Assembly: GCF_963169125.1 (NCBI RefSeq)
Contig: NC_084793.1
Span: 134,828,297 to 134,892,296, forward strand
DNA length: 64,000 nt
Direction: 5' to 3'
Source: Humulus lupulus
Taxonomy: Eukaryota > Streptophyta > Magnoliopsida > Rosales > Cannabaceae
The position numbers and the translations under genes are program-made. Positions 32,109 through 44,640 of this stretch are shown in pieces. Each line of letters opens with the position of its first letter. Within the stretch, counting starts at the first letter, position 1. Below the pieces are notes generated by a model. That model had not been told where the DNA came from. It saw nothing but the letters and a program-made list of their open reading frames with translations, and ran no database searches.

Positions 32109-32262
32109 TCACTCTCAAAAGTGCTTGTTGGGTCCTTAATGGGCGGCCTCCCAATCCATTCAAAAGAAGATTTGGGAGGCCAAGATTCAAGAGAGAAGCA
32201 AGCTGTTACTGCTGCAGGTTTTTTTTCCTCCCTTTAGTGCAATAAGCACTTTTGAGAGTTGA
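32109..32262. repeat. fold-back hairpin (MITE-like or miRNA-precursor-like)
   Basis: The 5' arm TCACTCTCAAAAGTGCTTGT (32109-32128, continuing TG) pairs with the 3' arm at 32240-32262 (caataagcacttttgagagt, continuing tga), with one G:T and a small bulge. Inside, GGCCTCCCAA (32145-32154) pairs with TTGGGAGGCC (32172-32181). No target duplication was identified. A small-RNA precursor and a small inverted-repeat transposon are both possible. Confidence 0.55.
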
Positions 32263-34783
32263 CCAGATCCAACAGTAGAATTTCTGAATACGAAAAATAA
32301 CCATATATAAAATACTACGTATTATACCAAATATTTATAATGATACAAATCGAACAGTTGTTACAAAAAACACCATCGGAAAAAGTCTGGAATTTAAAAA
32401 AATAAAAAAACTCACTTTCCATGTGAACACTTTAATCCTTGTTCACAATATCGTATTTGATGGAAGGAAACAAGAACACAAATTATATTGGCTTAATTTG
32501 AAAGGACTAATTAATAGTAGTAAAACAACATATCACAAAAAAAATTGTATTATAGATCATAAATATAGATCTTCATTACGACGAACGAGACCATAAATAT
32601 AGATCTTCATTAACCCCTAAGCTCCTTCGCTCAAAACTAAATGAAATAATGTTCACAGCCGTTTCGCTATTTGAGCTATCGCAACTTTAATGAGTCTAAG
32701 ATTGGTGCATATAGAAATTTCAACAATACATTTGTCTAAATTTAATATTTTAGCATCCACCGCTAACCAAAATCAAAAAGCTGCAAACAAATCTCAAGGG
32801 TTTACATCTGAAGAGCACAACAAGAAAAATTATAGGACTCAGAATATGGATTATCGGCAAGGACTACAACAGTCCACTACGACGAACGAGACCATAAATG
32901 AATATCTTCACTGTCCCTTCTACCAATTGTTTGCAATATGTAATGATCATATCAGAAACTGCATTCCTTCTCCACTGTCGAACACTATCAATAAATACAT
33001 ACTTCTTCATATAAAAAAAACAAATTAAATAAAAATTAATACCAATCATGAAAAAGAACCAATAAAGCAGAAATATGTATATAAGCTAAATTCAAAGATA
33101 TAGGTCGTCAGATAGGAGCGAAAGACTAAGAAATATAATAATCACAGATATTCATCTGAACTATGCATTATAAATCATCATACGACCATACTTAAAATTA
33201 ATAAAATAAAAATATTTAAAATTTAGCCTCGGAAGGAAGGCAGTAGTGGTATAATGTAATCACATTGATTCATCAATTGGATAATACCAGTCTTTTCTTC
33301 ATTGGCGATTTTCAAAATTAAAAAATAAATAAATAAAAACACTAGAAATCCTTGTTATTCTCACAAACCCACATAAAAAAAAATTAAATCAACCTTATTT
33401 TTTTATAACAGGGCCTCATAGAGAAGATTAGTGAGTTCCACACAGTAATTTCAGACATATGCTTGTCTAAATTTAATATTTAATCATTGGCCCCAAACAA
33501 AATCAAAATAAAAAACAAAAGCAACAGAAAAAATTAGGGTTAATGAAGGGACACGAAATATGGATGGTGATGATATCACAGAGTGGTCGGAAAGGACTTG
33601 ATAGCCCATTTCGGCTAACAACACCAGAAACTCGGCCATCCACAAAATTAATTGTCCTAATTGATGAACCAGGACAGAGGTTGAGGAGAAAAACCTAAAA
33701 CTCTCACACCGTAAACATTTGAAGTAGTAATTTGATCTGAAAAGAAAATAGGTCGGGAAATGATTAAAAAAAAGTGGAAGATTATCAACTGTTACAAGCT
33801 AATCTCATAAAAAGCAAACATAAGATAATGTATGCATACATCAAAAAGAAATAACAAATGGTAAGTGTGAGAAAGAGCATGAGTTGCTCAGTTGAGTTCC
33901 TGCTACATCTAGGTCAAGAGGCGGCTTAAGGGGAGGTGCGAGGCAGCTAGGTTAGAAATTATAACTTGGGTTATACATTGACAGGGGTATATATATAGAA
34001 CATTATGGAGAAATAGAGATGGTAGCGGTATTATTCTAATAATAAAATATTAATATTTTTAAAATGTTGTATTTTTATTTATCGTAAATATAAGTAATAT
34101 TTTTATACCAAAAAAATTAGTAAATATATTCAATCTTTTTATAATATTGTACTTTTATACTTATTTTTTCTATTTTCAAAAATTATAAAAAAAAAATGAA
34201 AGAAAAATATAAAGTTTTAATTATATTTTAAATTTTAAAATATTTTCACTTTTTTATTCTTTCTCAAAATAATAAGAAAAAACATTTAAGATTTTAAAAT
34301 TAATCAAAATAATTAAAGCTTATATTTTTCTTTCATTTTTTTTAATTTTATTAATTTTAATAAAATATATATTAATTTTTAATTTAAAATAATTATTTTA
34401 AGGAATAATAAGAAAAGCAACCATAGGTACTCTTTTTTTACGGCTAAAATATCTTCCGTCACACTTTCTTGACAACCATAGGTACCTCGTCGTTATGTGA
34501 CACCAATAGTGCCACATGCCGAGATGTCATTGGTCCGCATCATTGAAAATATGTCCAGTCAGCAACTTGCATCCACATCATGAAAAAATGTCACATAAGC
34601 CATGTCATGTCATTATATTTAAAAAAAAAAATATTTGAAAAATAAAATAAATGTGATAATTAAAACCTAAATATCATATGCAATACAACCATTGTTGTCT
34701 GGAACAAATAAGAAAAACACAACAAAACTATTATCGTCTTCAATGGAATGGTGGTGGTGCGATTGCGAGCCTCCAAAACCAGT

Positions 34784-35541
34784 TGTCCGTATTTTCGTCA
34801 AGATGACACGTGGCACTCGTTGAGTGTTCATAATTCTCGGGAAGTTGGTTAGTTGATCATTCTCGGGAGATATTCATGCCCCAGTCCCAAATAAGGCTTC
34901 CTTAGATCATTCTAAGTATTCTTTAGCCTCTTAGTCAAAGAGTTATAACGTGACGGTTCACCGCCCCGGAGAATGATGCCAGCCGTCAAGCATAACATCT
35001 TAGGGACCACCAACAACCTTCTCACACATGCCACGCTCCGCATGTAGTGGTGTCGTTTCCATGCTCGAGTCAAATAGCATGTCCCGGTGCACCGCCTGAC
35101 ACAGGAAGATGTGCAGCCACTCTCTGACACTGTTAGCAGCGTGTCCCCCAAAAAATTGGTGGGTTGATACCTCGTAAATGGGTCGCGTGCGATCTGTACA
35201 GGCCTTCCCGTTTATTATCACAAGAATTGTAATAATTGGGACTAAGGTCTCATCATTATGAGAAATAATAATTATTAAAGTCCCACTTAATTATCTCTAG
35301 CCACTATAAATAGGGCGGTGATACTCCATTGTAAGGGGTTCGACTATTGTGTAATTTGAGCAGCATATACACTGCTAAAAACCTCCATTGGAGCTTGATC
35401 TCTCAAGCTTCAAGCATCTCAATGCAATAGACTCATGGACTAGGGTTGTTTTATAACTTGAACCACGTAAAACTCTATGTCACTTTCATTTTCTTTCAAG
35501 TTCTCTTTATTTAAAGTTGATAGCAAAAAAGACAATAAACA
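34784..35541 (+). repeat. Tat-F 5' LTR
   Basis: It starts TGTCCGTATTTTCG, followed by gacacgtggca as in Tat-G, and ends aataaaca. A TATA box CTATAAATAG lies at about 35304-35313. The primer block tggcgctttcattaagag follows. Confidence 0.75.
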
Positions 35542-35570
35542 TTTTGGCGCTTTCATTAAGAGATAGAAAG

Positions 35571-37851
35571 TGTTGGGAATAGTGCCCTTAAAGCAATTGT
35601 AGTTGACAAATGTTTTAAATGAAATAAATAATTGAATTGAATTATTATATATATAGACCATGTCCGATATTATATGATAATATTAAGTGAATATCAGAAA
35701 ATTCCCAAGTTTATCTATGTGGTCTTAATCTCATATTGGTATGGGAGGATCGAGATTAAGATAATAAACTTAAATAGTTTGCAGTAAAATAAAGTTATGG
35801 AATCTTTTGATTAATTACTGCAAGTACGGTCCGCTAGTATTATGAATACATGTGACTTAGATTTGGGTTACTAGTGTAGTAGGACACTTTAGTGGAGGTA
35901 CTTTGCATGCTGAGAGTATGTAGAACTGGACTAGATGTGATTTGTTAATACTTGTTTAAACACTATTTCATAGTATTAATCAAACACATCAAACGATGAT
36001 CATATACACGATGATCTTAATCCTGAGATTGCTATGAACTCCTATATATGTCATCTAATTATTTGATTCATGCGTTAAGGTTTGTCAAAAATGATCAGGC
36101 TAAGAACAATTGTTTTGGGGACTCGATGATGTATATGGTTAGGGACGTAGTTTAACAAATATGGAATATATACATTCTTATAGATTGAATAATGGTTCCA
36201 TATTAGGCTGACTTTTGGAACTGAAAAGGTTATGAGCACTCACGTCGCAAACATGTTATGACACAACCTTCACTAGTAAAGTCAATGGTACTCTAGGAAC
36301 AAGATATACCTAAAAGGGTAAAACGGTAATTTTATTCTCTTTTAATAATGAACCATTAATAGAGGATTAACGTTGTATGTAATGATTATATCAATGGATA
36401 CTTTATTCTTAAAAAAGTACTCAGTAATTATATGTCTATGATTATCAAAAGTTAAATCTCATATTTTTAGTGGAGTAATCTTGAGATTAATAAATATGAT
36501 TATTTAATCAAAAAGCTTTGATTAATAATATAATATTCACTGAAGCTTGATATTATAGGTTCATAGGTCCTCTGGGTGGCTCTATCAACACCATATCAAG
36601 GTAAGAGTTGATACAAGGGTATAACTGTAATTTGGGAATTGGAGAAGAATTTTGTTCTTCGGTCAAGTATGCAATTATATGATAATTGAGGTTGAATAAT
36701 TCATTTAGATTTAATTATTAATTTCAAAAATATATATATATTAATTTAAATATATAAAATTTCCAATTTCATATATATAAATTAATTAATTAATTTTTTA
36801 AATTAATTATTTTATTTGAGTGGGAGAAAATAAAATTAGTAAGTCAAAAATAGTTTTTGATTTATTGAATTTTAAAAGATGGTGATCATCAATTTAAATT
36901 TAGAATTTAGAATTTAAATTTTGAGTTTAAATTTTGAAATATGGTTGTCATATTTTCCTTAAAAAGATTAACATCTTATTTTGTGGGAGATTGATTTAGT
37001 TAAATAATTAAATAAAAAAATGGAAAATCCCTGAAAAGGGAATAGCAGTACACGCTTGACACAGTCCAAGGACCGTGCCATGCGTGTACCACTATACAAA
37101 TATTGTATTCGTGTAGTTTTTGTTTTATTTATTTAATTATTTAATAATTTGAAAATGATTTTTCAAATATTGTAAGTTAGACTTTTACCTAAAATCTAAT
37201 CCTATCATCATTATTATAATATTTTATATTACTATTATTATTAGAAATAATAAAGTAACATAAATCTCTATATATATGATATAGAAGAATAATAAATATA
37301 CAAGAGACACACAATAATATAGAGAAAATTTATAATAGTTCTCAGACCTTTTGTTAGACAAAAACTCTCTATATTTCTTCTTCTTTATTCCAGCCATTCT
37401 GAGTCCATAATCCAAGTTCTCATGTGTTGAGAAATACTTGTGATTCCTAAAATACAAACACATGTTCTCTATGTGCCCACACATATCTTGAGGTGTAGAG
37501 AACACTCCGGAAGATCATGGTTTGAGTACTCAAAGTTTTGGATAGGAAGATCGATAAAAATACGAAAAGACTCAATGACACTTGGTAGACTTCAAGAGGT
37601 AAAAGTTCATGTTCTTGATATTTTGTGTTTATATGTTGTATATATAAATATATTGTATATATATATATTTGTTGCATGGTTAATAGTATTGTATGATAAT
37701 GTTTCTGGATTGTTTTCTTGGTCTTATAAATTATTTATTAAGATTATTGAACATTTTTGTATTTTGTTGTTGTTTTGTTTCATAAAAATAAATCAACAAC
37801 GGCCCCACCACGAGAAGTTTTTTGTTGCGTGCTCTGATTGGTTTTCCAACA
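35571..37851 (+). mobile_element. solo LTR of a copia-K-like element
   Basis: It runs from TGTTGGGAATAGTGCCCTTA to TTTTCCAACA, 2281 bp. The flanks GAAAG and GAAGG match at 4 of 5 bases. The start resembles the copia-K LTR (TGTTGGGATTTGTGCC on its own strand). No internal domain is present. A near-palindrome with 20-bp arms lies at 37048-37089. It is inserted in the leader of Tat-F. Confidence 0.85.
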
Positions 37852-37876
37852 GAAGGAAGCGTTGAAAAGTTCAACA

Positions 37877-38390
37877 ATGGTCACAACAACAAGAAATGCC
37901 AACGATGACACTTCTCCTCACAATGTTATTGGAAGAGAAAAAAATAGTTGGTCACCTCCGCCTGCAAACTCGGAGGTAGCTCAAGACGATTACCTTGAAA
38001 ATGTCGAGTACAATGCTGAGTATGGTACCGAGTACGATGGCGAGGACAATGGGTATTACGATGACAATGACTACACCTAATCCATGTACACGGAGGAGAC
38101 ACCAGAGGTGGCGCTTAAAGGCCAGATTGCCTTTCAAATGCAGAAGCTTGATACCCATGAGGGGAACATAACTTCCCTACAAGAGATAGTTAATGCCATG
38201 AGGGCCACTTTGGCAGCCCAAGGGATGCAAGTGGACCCCCATGGCGAAGTACCACCAAGACAGCCAGCTAGCGTCCCTCCCGTGCACCCGGTTGGGGTGC
38301 CACCTATGAATTCCGAAGGTGTTCCTCATGAGCACCCCATGGACAGGGCAGACGATCTGCCAGCAGGCGTGCCACCAGTGTAGCCTGCTG
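37877..38390 (+). pseudogene. Tat-F gag, N-terminus
   Basis: The ATG at 37877 opens MVTTTRNANDD, then an acidic, Tyr-rich segment (EYGTEYDGEDNGYYDDNDY), a stop at 38078, and in the same frame a Gln/Ala region and a Pro/Val-rich repeat (GVPPMNSEGVPHEHP). It stops at 38381, close to the copia-K insertion. The analogous N-terminus in Tat-G (57049) is also acidic and Tyr-rich (YDEDYYEEDGEGYED). The folded gag core is missing. Confidence 0.7.
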
Positions 38391-40044
38391 TGCTGGTTTT
38401 TGATCACGTGATTGACAATGCAGTGGAAGCATGGGATAATATATCAATGCAATAATAGCAATTATTAAAGCATAAGAACGAATCACTCTAGGAACCATAA
38501 CTAGAATGAGATATTTCTCATGCACATGAATCTGAATAAAATAGCAAATTACAAATACATTTTCTAGATATAGAACACGTGTATATCAAATATCGTGTTA
38601 GCCTCCTAACCCACCATCTTCCATACAATGTCTCGCACAAAGAGAAGGAGACAGGTGGATGTCTATGATATTTGGTAGGATACACAAGAACACACTTTTG
38701 AATCTCAACACATGATCACAATTCCAGAGAGAACAAAGTTCTCTATTTTTCTCTCTTGGCAAATCTATCGTGAAAATTGCATCTCATTTTTTCTTGATGT
38801 TATACTCAATTAATATAACAATAGAAATAAGACCTAGCCCTAATCATATTAGGCCTATGCGTGGGCCACAGTCCATTTGGACTGTGGTTGGCGCCAACTA
38901 CAAGGCTTTGGGCCTTGTTGTATTTTATCTCTATAAAATGCTATTTGTTGGACCTTTATCATATTATTTTATGTAGTATACAATTATACCACAAAATTAA
39001 ATATGATTAAATTAATTTTCAATAAAAAATACTTTTACAAAATTATCAATATAATTTTATTTGCCATTAAATATTATTTCACAAATAATATTATTTATTA
39101 AGATTAAAAATAATACTCTATTATTTTTAATTATTTCCTTTTAATACAAAAATCATCCATCTGTGTTATTGAGCTAGTATGAGGACAGTATGGACCCGTA
39201 GTTCTAAGCTCCAATAATTTAATTAATTTCACTAACTCTTAGTTCCATTAATTATTTATTAACTATGAATTATTCCACTAAAAATTCATAGTTGAACTCT
39301 CAAAACTATAGTCTTATATTATTAGAAGTTACAACTATAAAGTCGTCCATTTATTTAGTCATTGCATGAGTTATGACCCTCTGCTAGTTGTTCATATTAA
39401 AGCCATGTCTTAATGTCCGTTAACCTCTCTAATTATGTCTTTATCAATTAGTTCCATTGATCCTCTAATGAATATTATTCTATAAATTTAATTATAGAAT
39501 GAAATTTTTGTTCGATAACAAAAATTGAGCGCTCTATATTCAAGTCTCAAATCAACAATAAAAGGAACAACTAATATGTTTTCATTTAAGTAAGGGGTAG
39601 ATTTCATATTTGTGAAGTATGTTCCTAGCCACTTGTAATCTATGACTCCAAGATATCATGAATTCGGTCGTAGGAATATTGAACTTTACCCAATAAGTCA
39701 AAATTCATAAAATCAAAATAGGAGTTCATTACTCACTTCAGGATTGAGCTCAAATCTCAAATGACCATCGATTGATGAATGTTGAACTTATATATTTTAA
39801 CGAAGTTTATCAGAAGTTCTTTCTTTCATCGTGTCCCAGTCCAATAAAATCTATATTGTATACGATATCTCTATCTCTTTGTGTCACTACACTTAACAGT
39901 CTGGATAAACTGTTCTGTCTTAAACAGAAGATAGACCGTACTCATAATCTTTACTAAATAAAGTTCCCACTTTATTTAATAATTACGAACAATTTTTATA
40001 TTATTATCTTGAAATAAATCATTTTGTACATATATCACTATACA

Positions 40045-40150
40045 CACTACAACAAAACCCCCTTTCAATAACACATCATTATAATACATTTAAAAAAGTA
40101 TTATAGTATATATATAAAGTAAGTCAGTAAAGTAACACATGGCAAAGTGA
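40045..40150 (+). repeat. CACTA left terminal and subterminal region
   Basis: Terminal CACTACAACAAAACCCC is followed by aataacaca (about 40068) and gtaacacatgg (about 40133). There are far fewer subterminal motifs than at the right end. Confidence 0.8.
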
Positions 40151-40541
40151 AAAAAAAAGCGGCAAAGTATAAAGTAAATGCCTAAGTCTTTTCCCTATTA
40201 TGTACAGTAGACTCCCATTTTCATCTCTTTCTCTCTCTGTCTCATTTTCCTTCGTGCTATACCCATTTTCCTTTCTCTTCCTGCTATACCCATTGACTCA
40301 ACCTTATCACCACCTCCTCCTCCTCCTCTCTCGGACCGAACCACCTCCTCATCTCTTTTTTTATTTTTGGAGTTCATCTATCACCGAGACGTTGGCAGAA
40401 GTCTGGTGGGGCTCGATCGGTGTAGGCGGGGCGGGCTCGATTGGCACAGCTGTAGAGGGCTAGGACTTAGGGACTCAGGGACGATTGCGGATGGCTACAA
40501 CGCGTGCGAACTAGCAGCTGTACTATCCTCCAGTCGCTCGA

Positions 40542-40641
40542 GATGACTTTTGCCCCGACAATCGATGTGGTGACAGGCTTTGTCGGGGGCTCCGAGCTTC
40601 ATGGAAACAGGCTTTGCAGCGACAACTTTGGTTGGGGCAAG
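40542..40641 (+). other. candidate 5' exon of a chimeric transcript
   Basis: This lies downstream of a CT-rich stretch (40215-40340) in a locally GC-richer region. The ATG at 40542 opens MTFAPTIDVVTGF and VGGSELHGNRLC and ends NFGWGK at a possible donor (aag/gtatat, 40641). The next acceptor is the CDPK exon at 40781. There is no family match that I recognise, and this is speculative. Confidence 0.3.
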
Positions 40642-40780
40642 GTATATTTGTTTTTTTTTCTTTAGTTTTCTAGGATGAAACCGATCAATTTGACATTTGG
40701 TTCTTATTATTTTTTTTTTTTTGGAAGTTTCTCTGTATGTGTATTTTGTGACCTTTTTTCTTTCCCCTTGGTTTCAATAG

Positions 40781-40933
40781 AGAGTGAGCAAGGGATATTT
40801 GAAGAAGTATTACATGGTGACCTAGACTTTTCAACAGACCCATGGCCTAGTATTTCTAAAGGTGCCAAAGATTTAGTAAGGAAAATGCTTATTAGAGATC
40901 CCAAAAGGTGGATATCTGCACATGATGTTTTGT
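40781..40933 (+). pseudogene. captured exon of a calcium-dependent protein kinase (CDPK)
   Basis: The sequence reads [39 protein letters not shown] and [11 protein letters not shown]. This is the C-terminal lobe of the kinase domain of plant CDPKs, which phosphorylate targets in response to calcium. It is preceded by a splice acceptor (ggtttcaatag) and followed by a donor (tgt/gtgagt), so a genomic exon was taken with its splice sites. Only about 50 of roughly 500 residues are present: no ATP site, catalytic loop or EF hands. It is therefore inactive as a kinase. A CDPK-related kinase (CRK) is an alternative donor. Confidence 0.82.
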
Positions 40934-41021
40934 GTGAGTTTCTGTCACTGGTTTGCTTTCATAATTAAAATTTTTGTGTTTGACCTGTGTTGCTACTAAA
41001 ATTAAAGGGGACTCATTTCAG

Positions 41022-41390
41022 TTGCTTTCCATGAAATGTTTATCACAAGTGATGAAGTTCCAGGGGACTCATTTCAAAAGATGTCGTCCTAACCCAGCAA
41101 ATGATGCCCCTGAAAGTGATAAGGACTTGGTTAAGCACAGATCTCCTGTTATTCCAGATGATTTTAGGTGCCCAATATCACTTGAGTTGATGAAAGACCA
41201 TGTGATTGTCTCCACTAGACAGGTAATAATATCAAGCCACCGCCTTCACAGATTATAACATGTGTATATTGACAATCATTTTAATTTTAATTGTCTAACC
41301 TTTTTGCAGACATATGAAAGATCCTGTATTCAAAAGTGGATAGACAGACCTGGCAGTACCAGGGATTGCATGTCCTCGTCCAGTAACAGG
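41022..41390 (+). pseudogene. captured U-box E3 ubiquitin ligase fragment (PUB type), two exons
   Basis: Exon 41022-41223 includes HRSPVIPDDFRCPISLELMK and VIVSTRQ, then a donor (cag/gtaata). After an 88-bp intron ending ttttgcag, the second exon (41312 on) reads TYERSCIQKWID and then loses similarity near 41350. This is the start of the U-box of plant PUB ligases (PUB13/14-like), which recruits the E2 enzyme. The position usually reading MKDPV is MKDHV and STGQ is STRQ. The U-box is incomplete and the ARM repeats are missing. Confidence 0.85.
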
Positions 41391-41399
41391 TCTACTCTA

Positions 41400-43369
41400 G
41401 TTATCCATTTTCTCAAGTAGGACTAGTTATTTTTATTTTTTAATATAATGAAGAAATCTACTTTTAGGTTGGTGATTTATGGCTTGTTCGGAGATTCAAA
41501 TGGCTGTAAAGAATGAAGATTATGTAACTATATGGGTGTCTAAGATATGGAAAGACAGTCACTTGACATTTTCAGTATGCGACTTCTAGGGGCTTAGGTT
41601 TGTTTTCTATATACTTAATTTCTTTGCCAGAACCTTATTTTGCTATAGGACATAATTTCTTTTAGGCATATAAATCAATATCATTAATGCTCAATGCCCT
41701 TGGTATACAAATGTGTATATATATATTTATATACAAGAGAAAGTTTAATTGAGTTCAAATATATCATTGAGAATTTTGTTGCTGTAGATGGGAATGCTTG
41801 ATTTTTTTTTTCCTTTTGGTAATTGGAATGATGGTGGTAAGTTTAAAGATGCGGCTTGCAAATGATGGAAATTATATAGAACTTAAATGGTTTATAGCTT
41901 GGAAACAAAGAGAACAAATTGTTGACTTTCAATTGCCATTTGAGATTTTCGGGGCTGTGTAACAAAAGTGAGCACCATTTTGTTATGACTTCATTCAATT
42001 TTTAGATGCATAAGTCCAAACTTAATCTAATATGTTGAAAAAAATAATTTCTTTAAGTTCTTACTAGAAAACTTGATTATGGGATTGGATTCTTAGTTGA
42101 GTGACTCATTTTAGTTTGAAACTTTATGAAGTTAAGATTAAGTTTTATACAACAATGCTTATGGTTTAAGACAATAAAAAAATCTGCACTCCATATGTTT
42201 GGTGAAATACCTTAGAGACATAATATAGAGTATTGATGTTAATGTTACACATTAATTCAAAAGTTCAAGTGCTTTTTTCTTTCTTTATTTCTATTATACA
42301 TACTTTTCTATAGTTTTCTTCATTATAGGCTTATTGTTTACCGAACAATTTTTTTCTTTGCCATTGTTATATAGTGGTATATGTTTCTTTCGTTTATTAT
42401 TTTATTTGTCATAGAGGCATTGTGCTTTTATTTTTTGGCTTAGTTTCCTATATATCATTTCACTTTTAGCAATTGGTGGAATTACTAGTAGTGAATAGAA
42501 GCCTCTCTTGTCTTAGAAGTAGGCAGTCCATCTCATCTCTAGCTACACCAAAAAGCGATATTGGTTTGTGATTTTTCTCTATAAATATTTGTAATCAATT
42601 ATGTCTCTTAACATAATATGTTTGTTACAATGCCTCTAAGAAGCTTGTATAAAAAAATATCAAATTTGTTGCTTGTGTTGTGTACCAAAAGTAAAATATC
42701 TCTTGCTCAAGATGTGATATTTTTCACCAATGTGTATGTTGTGTATGTGACATCATGAATATTTAACTTGTTGACTTACATTATTTATGAATATTTTGCT
42801 AAATAGGTTTATCAAATTCATAATTAAATTTTCTCAAAGATGTATGTTTATTTTATTATTGGATTCTATGTTTTTTTTTGGAGATTTTTTGCTTCATTTG
42901 TTATGTAACCTAATTATACATATATTTTGAGACATATAGCCATGAATGTAGCGTATTAATTTTATTAATAAAACTAGTGCATCATGTATTTTTATGTTGT
43001 TGAACAGAACAAGTCTTTGCAAACAACTTAGATTTCGCTTTATTTCATTTCATGGTGAAGAGATCCAATTTATATGTAAATACCTCTTGGAGAAGACCTC
43101 TTGTATCTTATTATGCCCAGCTCACCCATAACAACTTGTATAGGATTTATATATTAAGACATGAATTAGTTAGATCTCAAGATATGTCATTCGTAATGTG
43201 AAAATTGGACCTTTTATTTGGTTAATGAACTTGAAAAATGATTTGTACTTTTACTTTTTCTTTTTTGATAGAGCATTTGTAGAGAATAATTTCCATAATT
43301 TGAAAGCTTATATTTAGTATTATGGTATGTATTTTATAATACTTTTTTGGTCTTCTTGAAAGCAATTTT
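41400..43369 (+). other. CACTA interior without recognised exons
   Basis: AT-rich, intron-like sequence. No family was recognised on either strand. Confidence 0.4.
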
Positions 43370-43480
43370 TCTTGAAGTGGACTATGCTTTGATGTTTTTT
43401 GGAACTGTTGGTGCTTGCATCCATGGGGCTACTCTTCCTGTTTTCTTTGTATTGTTTGGTATGGTATTATGGTCTGGTAG
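43370..43480 (+). pseudogene. captured ABCB (P-glycoprotein type) transporter fragment
   Basis: In the frame [20 protein letters not shown] then VFFVLFG, this matches the first membrane segment region of plant ABCB transporters, where an aspartate-tyrosine start, a small-residue GAC-HGA turn and LPVFF are typical. Only about 30 residues are kept, with no nucleotide-binding domain. The following stretch (43500-43620, with LLSFDPPYVGAVIFLKYLSE and a donor-like gtaaag) may be another captured exon that I do not recognise. Confidence 0.65.
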
Positions 43481-43969
43481 GTTGGGCTGTGTTGGATTTG
43501 TGGGCTGAAAATGAAGTATCAACTATTGGCACCTACCACTTGTTATCATTTGACCCACCTTATGTCGGTGCTGTTATTTTCTTGAAATATCTAAGCGAAC
43601 ACGTGAATGAGGTAAAGACACATTTATATAGAATCTTTTCATTAAGCTGAAAAGTTCAATGTGTTTGTTTACTATGATTACATATTTTGATATATTTCAT
43701 AAGTTAATTAAAGTATGTGATGATTCTCAATGAATCACTGATAAGTGAATTGGCTATATGGAAGTTTAGTTAGTTATATAAACTAGTTCATATGCTGTTA
43801 ACTTTTGAGGCTTAAGTTAAAAAAATTGATGAGAAATAAAGAGACTCTAGTTTTTTACAGAAGATGATCTATAAAAATAAAGGTCTCTCCCCATCTTTCC
43901 GTGCTATTGGGGGCTATTGTTTCTCATCATTTTTTAGTTTCTGGTATAGGAACTTGAAAAGGAGATAGT

Positions 43970-44640
43970 TTTTGTTGTGCCAAGTATATCAAGAAGAACT
44001 CCACAAAACAGAAGCTTTAATCAAGATACAAATTTAAAGACCAAAAAAATTGATCAAACAAATAACAGTAAAACAAAGAATAATAAAATAACAGGAAACA
44101 ACACACTAGAATTTACTTGGTTCGAACTAGAGCAAAATTGCTACTAGTCTACATTTAAGGGGCAGCCACTATTATTGATTCTTTCTTATACAATTCTCTT
44201 TACAACCTTGACAACACTCTTGTCTTTGTTCCTCTCAAGATGTTACAATTTTAGAGAATAAAACTTGTTCTTTTTCACGACTAGTGAAAAAACTAAAGTA
44301 ATACAACAAACTTAAAGAAATAGAACCAACAAACTTAACAGAAACAATTAGAAGTTAGTTTCCTGGACCAATATAACAAATTTCCTCCTTGGTTCAAAAA
44401 CTAAACTTGAACTAGTGACTGCCCAAATAGCCCCGTAGGGCCTATCCATCTTGTAATTGAATGAGATCCAAGCAGTGATAAAACTTGCTGCCTGGAAGTA
44501 CAAGCAATAGCAGTTTTAAAACTCTTAGGTTCATCATCAAGGGAGAATCTTTTATCTATGTAAGAAAGAAATCTAATTGTTGTTCTCAAATTGATGATTT
44601 TGCTATCAGCCTATTATAAACTATATGTGGTGCCCCCTTG
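43970..44640 (+). other. unclassified stretch ahead of the TOM1-like exons
   Basis: Repeat-like sequence; the minus strand has a short frame (44589-44401) that I could not assign. A 19-bp copy of ttgttctcaaattgatgat occurs at about 44579 and again in the following exon at about 44659, hinting at a local duplication or insertion. Confidence 0.35.

Larger units (their letters stand above)
31131..34783 (+). other. AT-rich spacer between the two nests, no gene seen
   Basis: Only short uninformative frames occur on either strand. It holds an 80-bp tandem repeat (31240-31590), a TA run (31892-31911), a fold-back hairpin (32109-32262), short repeats of cataaatatagatcttcatta (about 32559 and 32592), a shared stretch tgtctaaatttaatattt (about 32733 and 33464), and very AT-rich DNA at 34020-34420. 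It may be host intergenic sequence or an eroded element. Confidence 0.5.
34784..38390 (+). mobile_element. Ty3/gypsy Tat-type element Tat-F, 5' end
   Basis: A 5' LTR (34784-35541), the Tat primer region and the start of gag are present. The leader is split by a solo LTR (35571-37851), and the element is cut at 38391 by copia-K. Its remainder would lie beyond the right nest, outside the window. Kinship to Tat-G rests on LTR start and end, primer block and an acidic gag N-terminus. Confidence 0.8.

Noticed and set aside
32109..32262. Calling the hairpin a named miRNA
   Set aside because: Neither arm matches a conserved plant miRNA that I can recall, so only the structure is reported.
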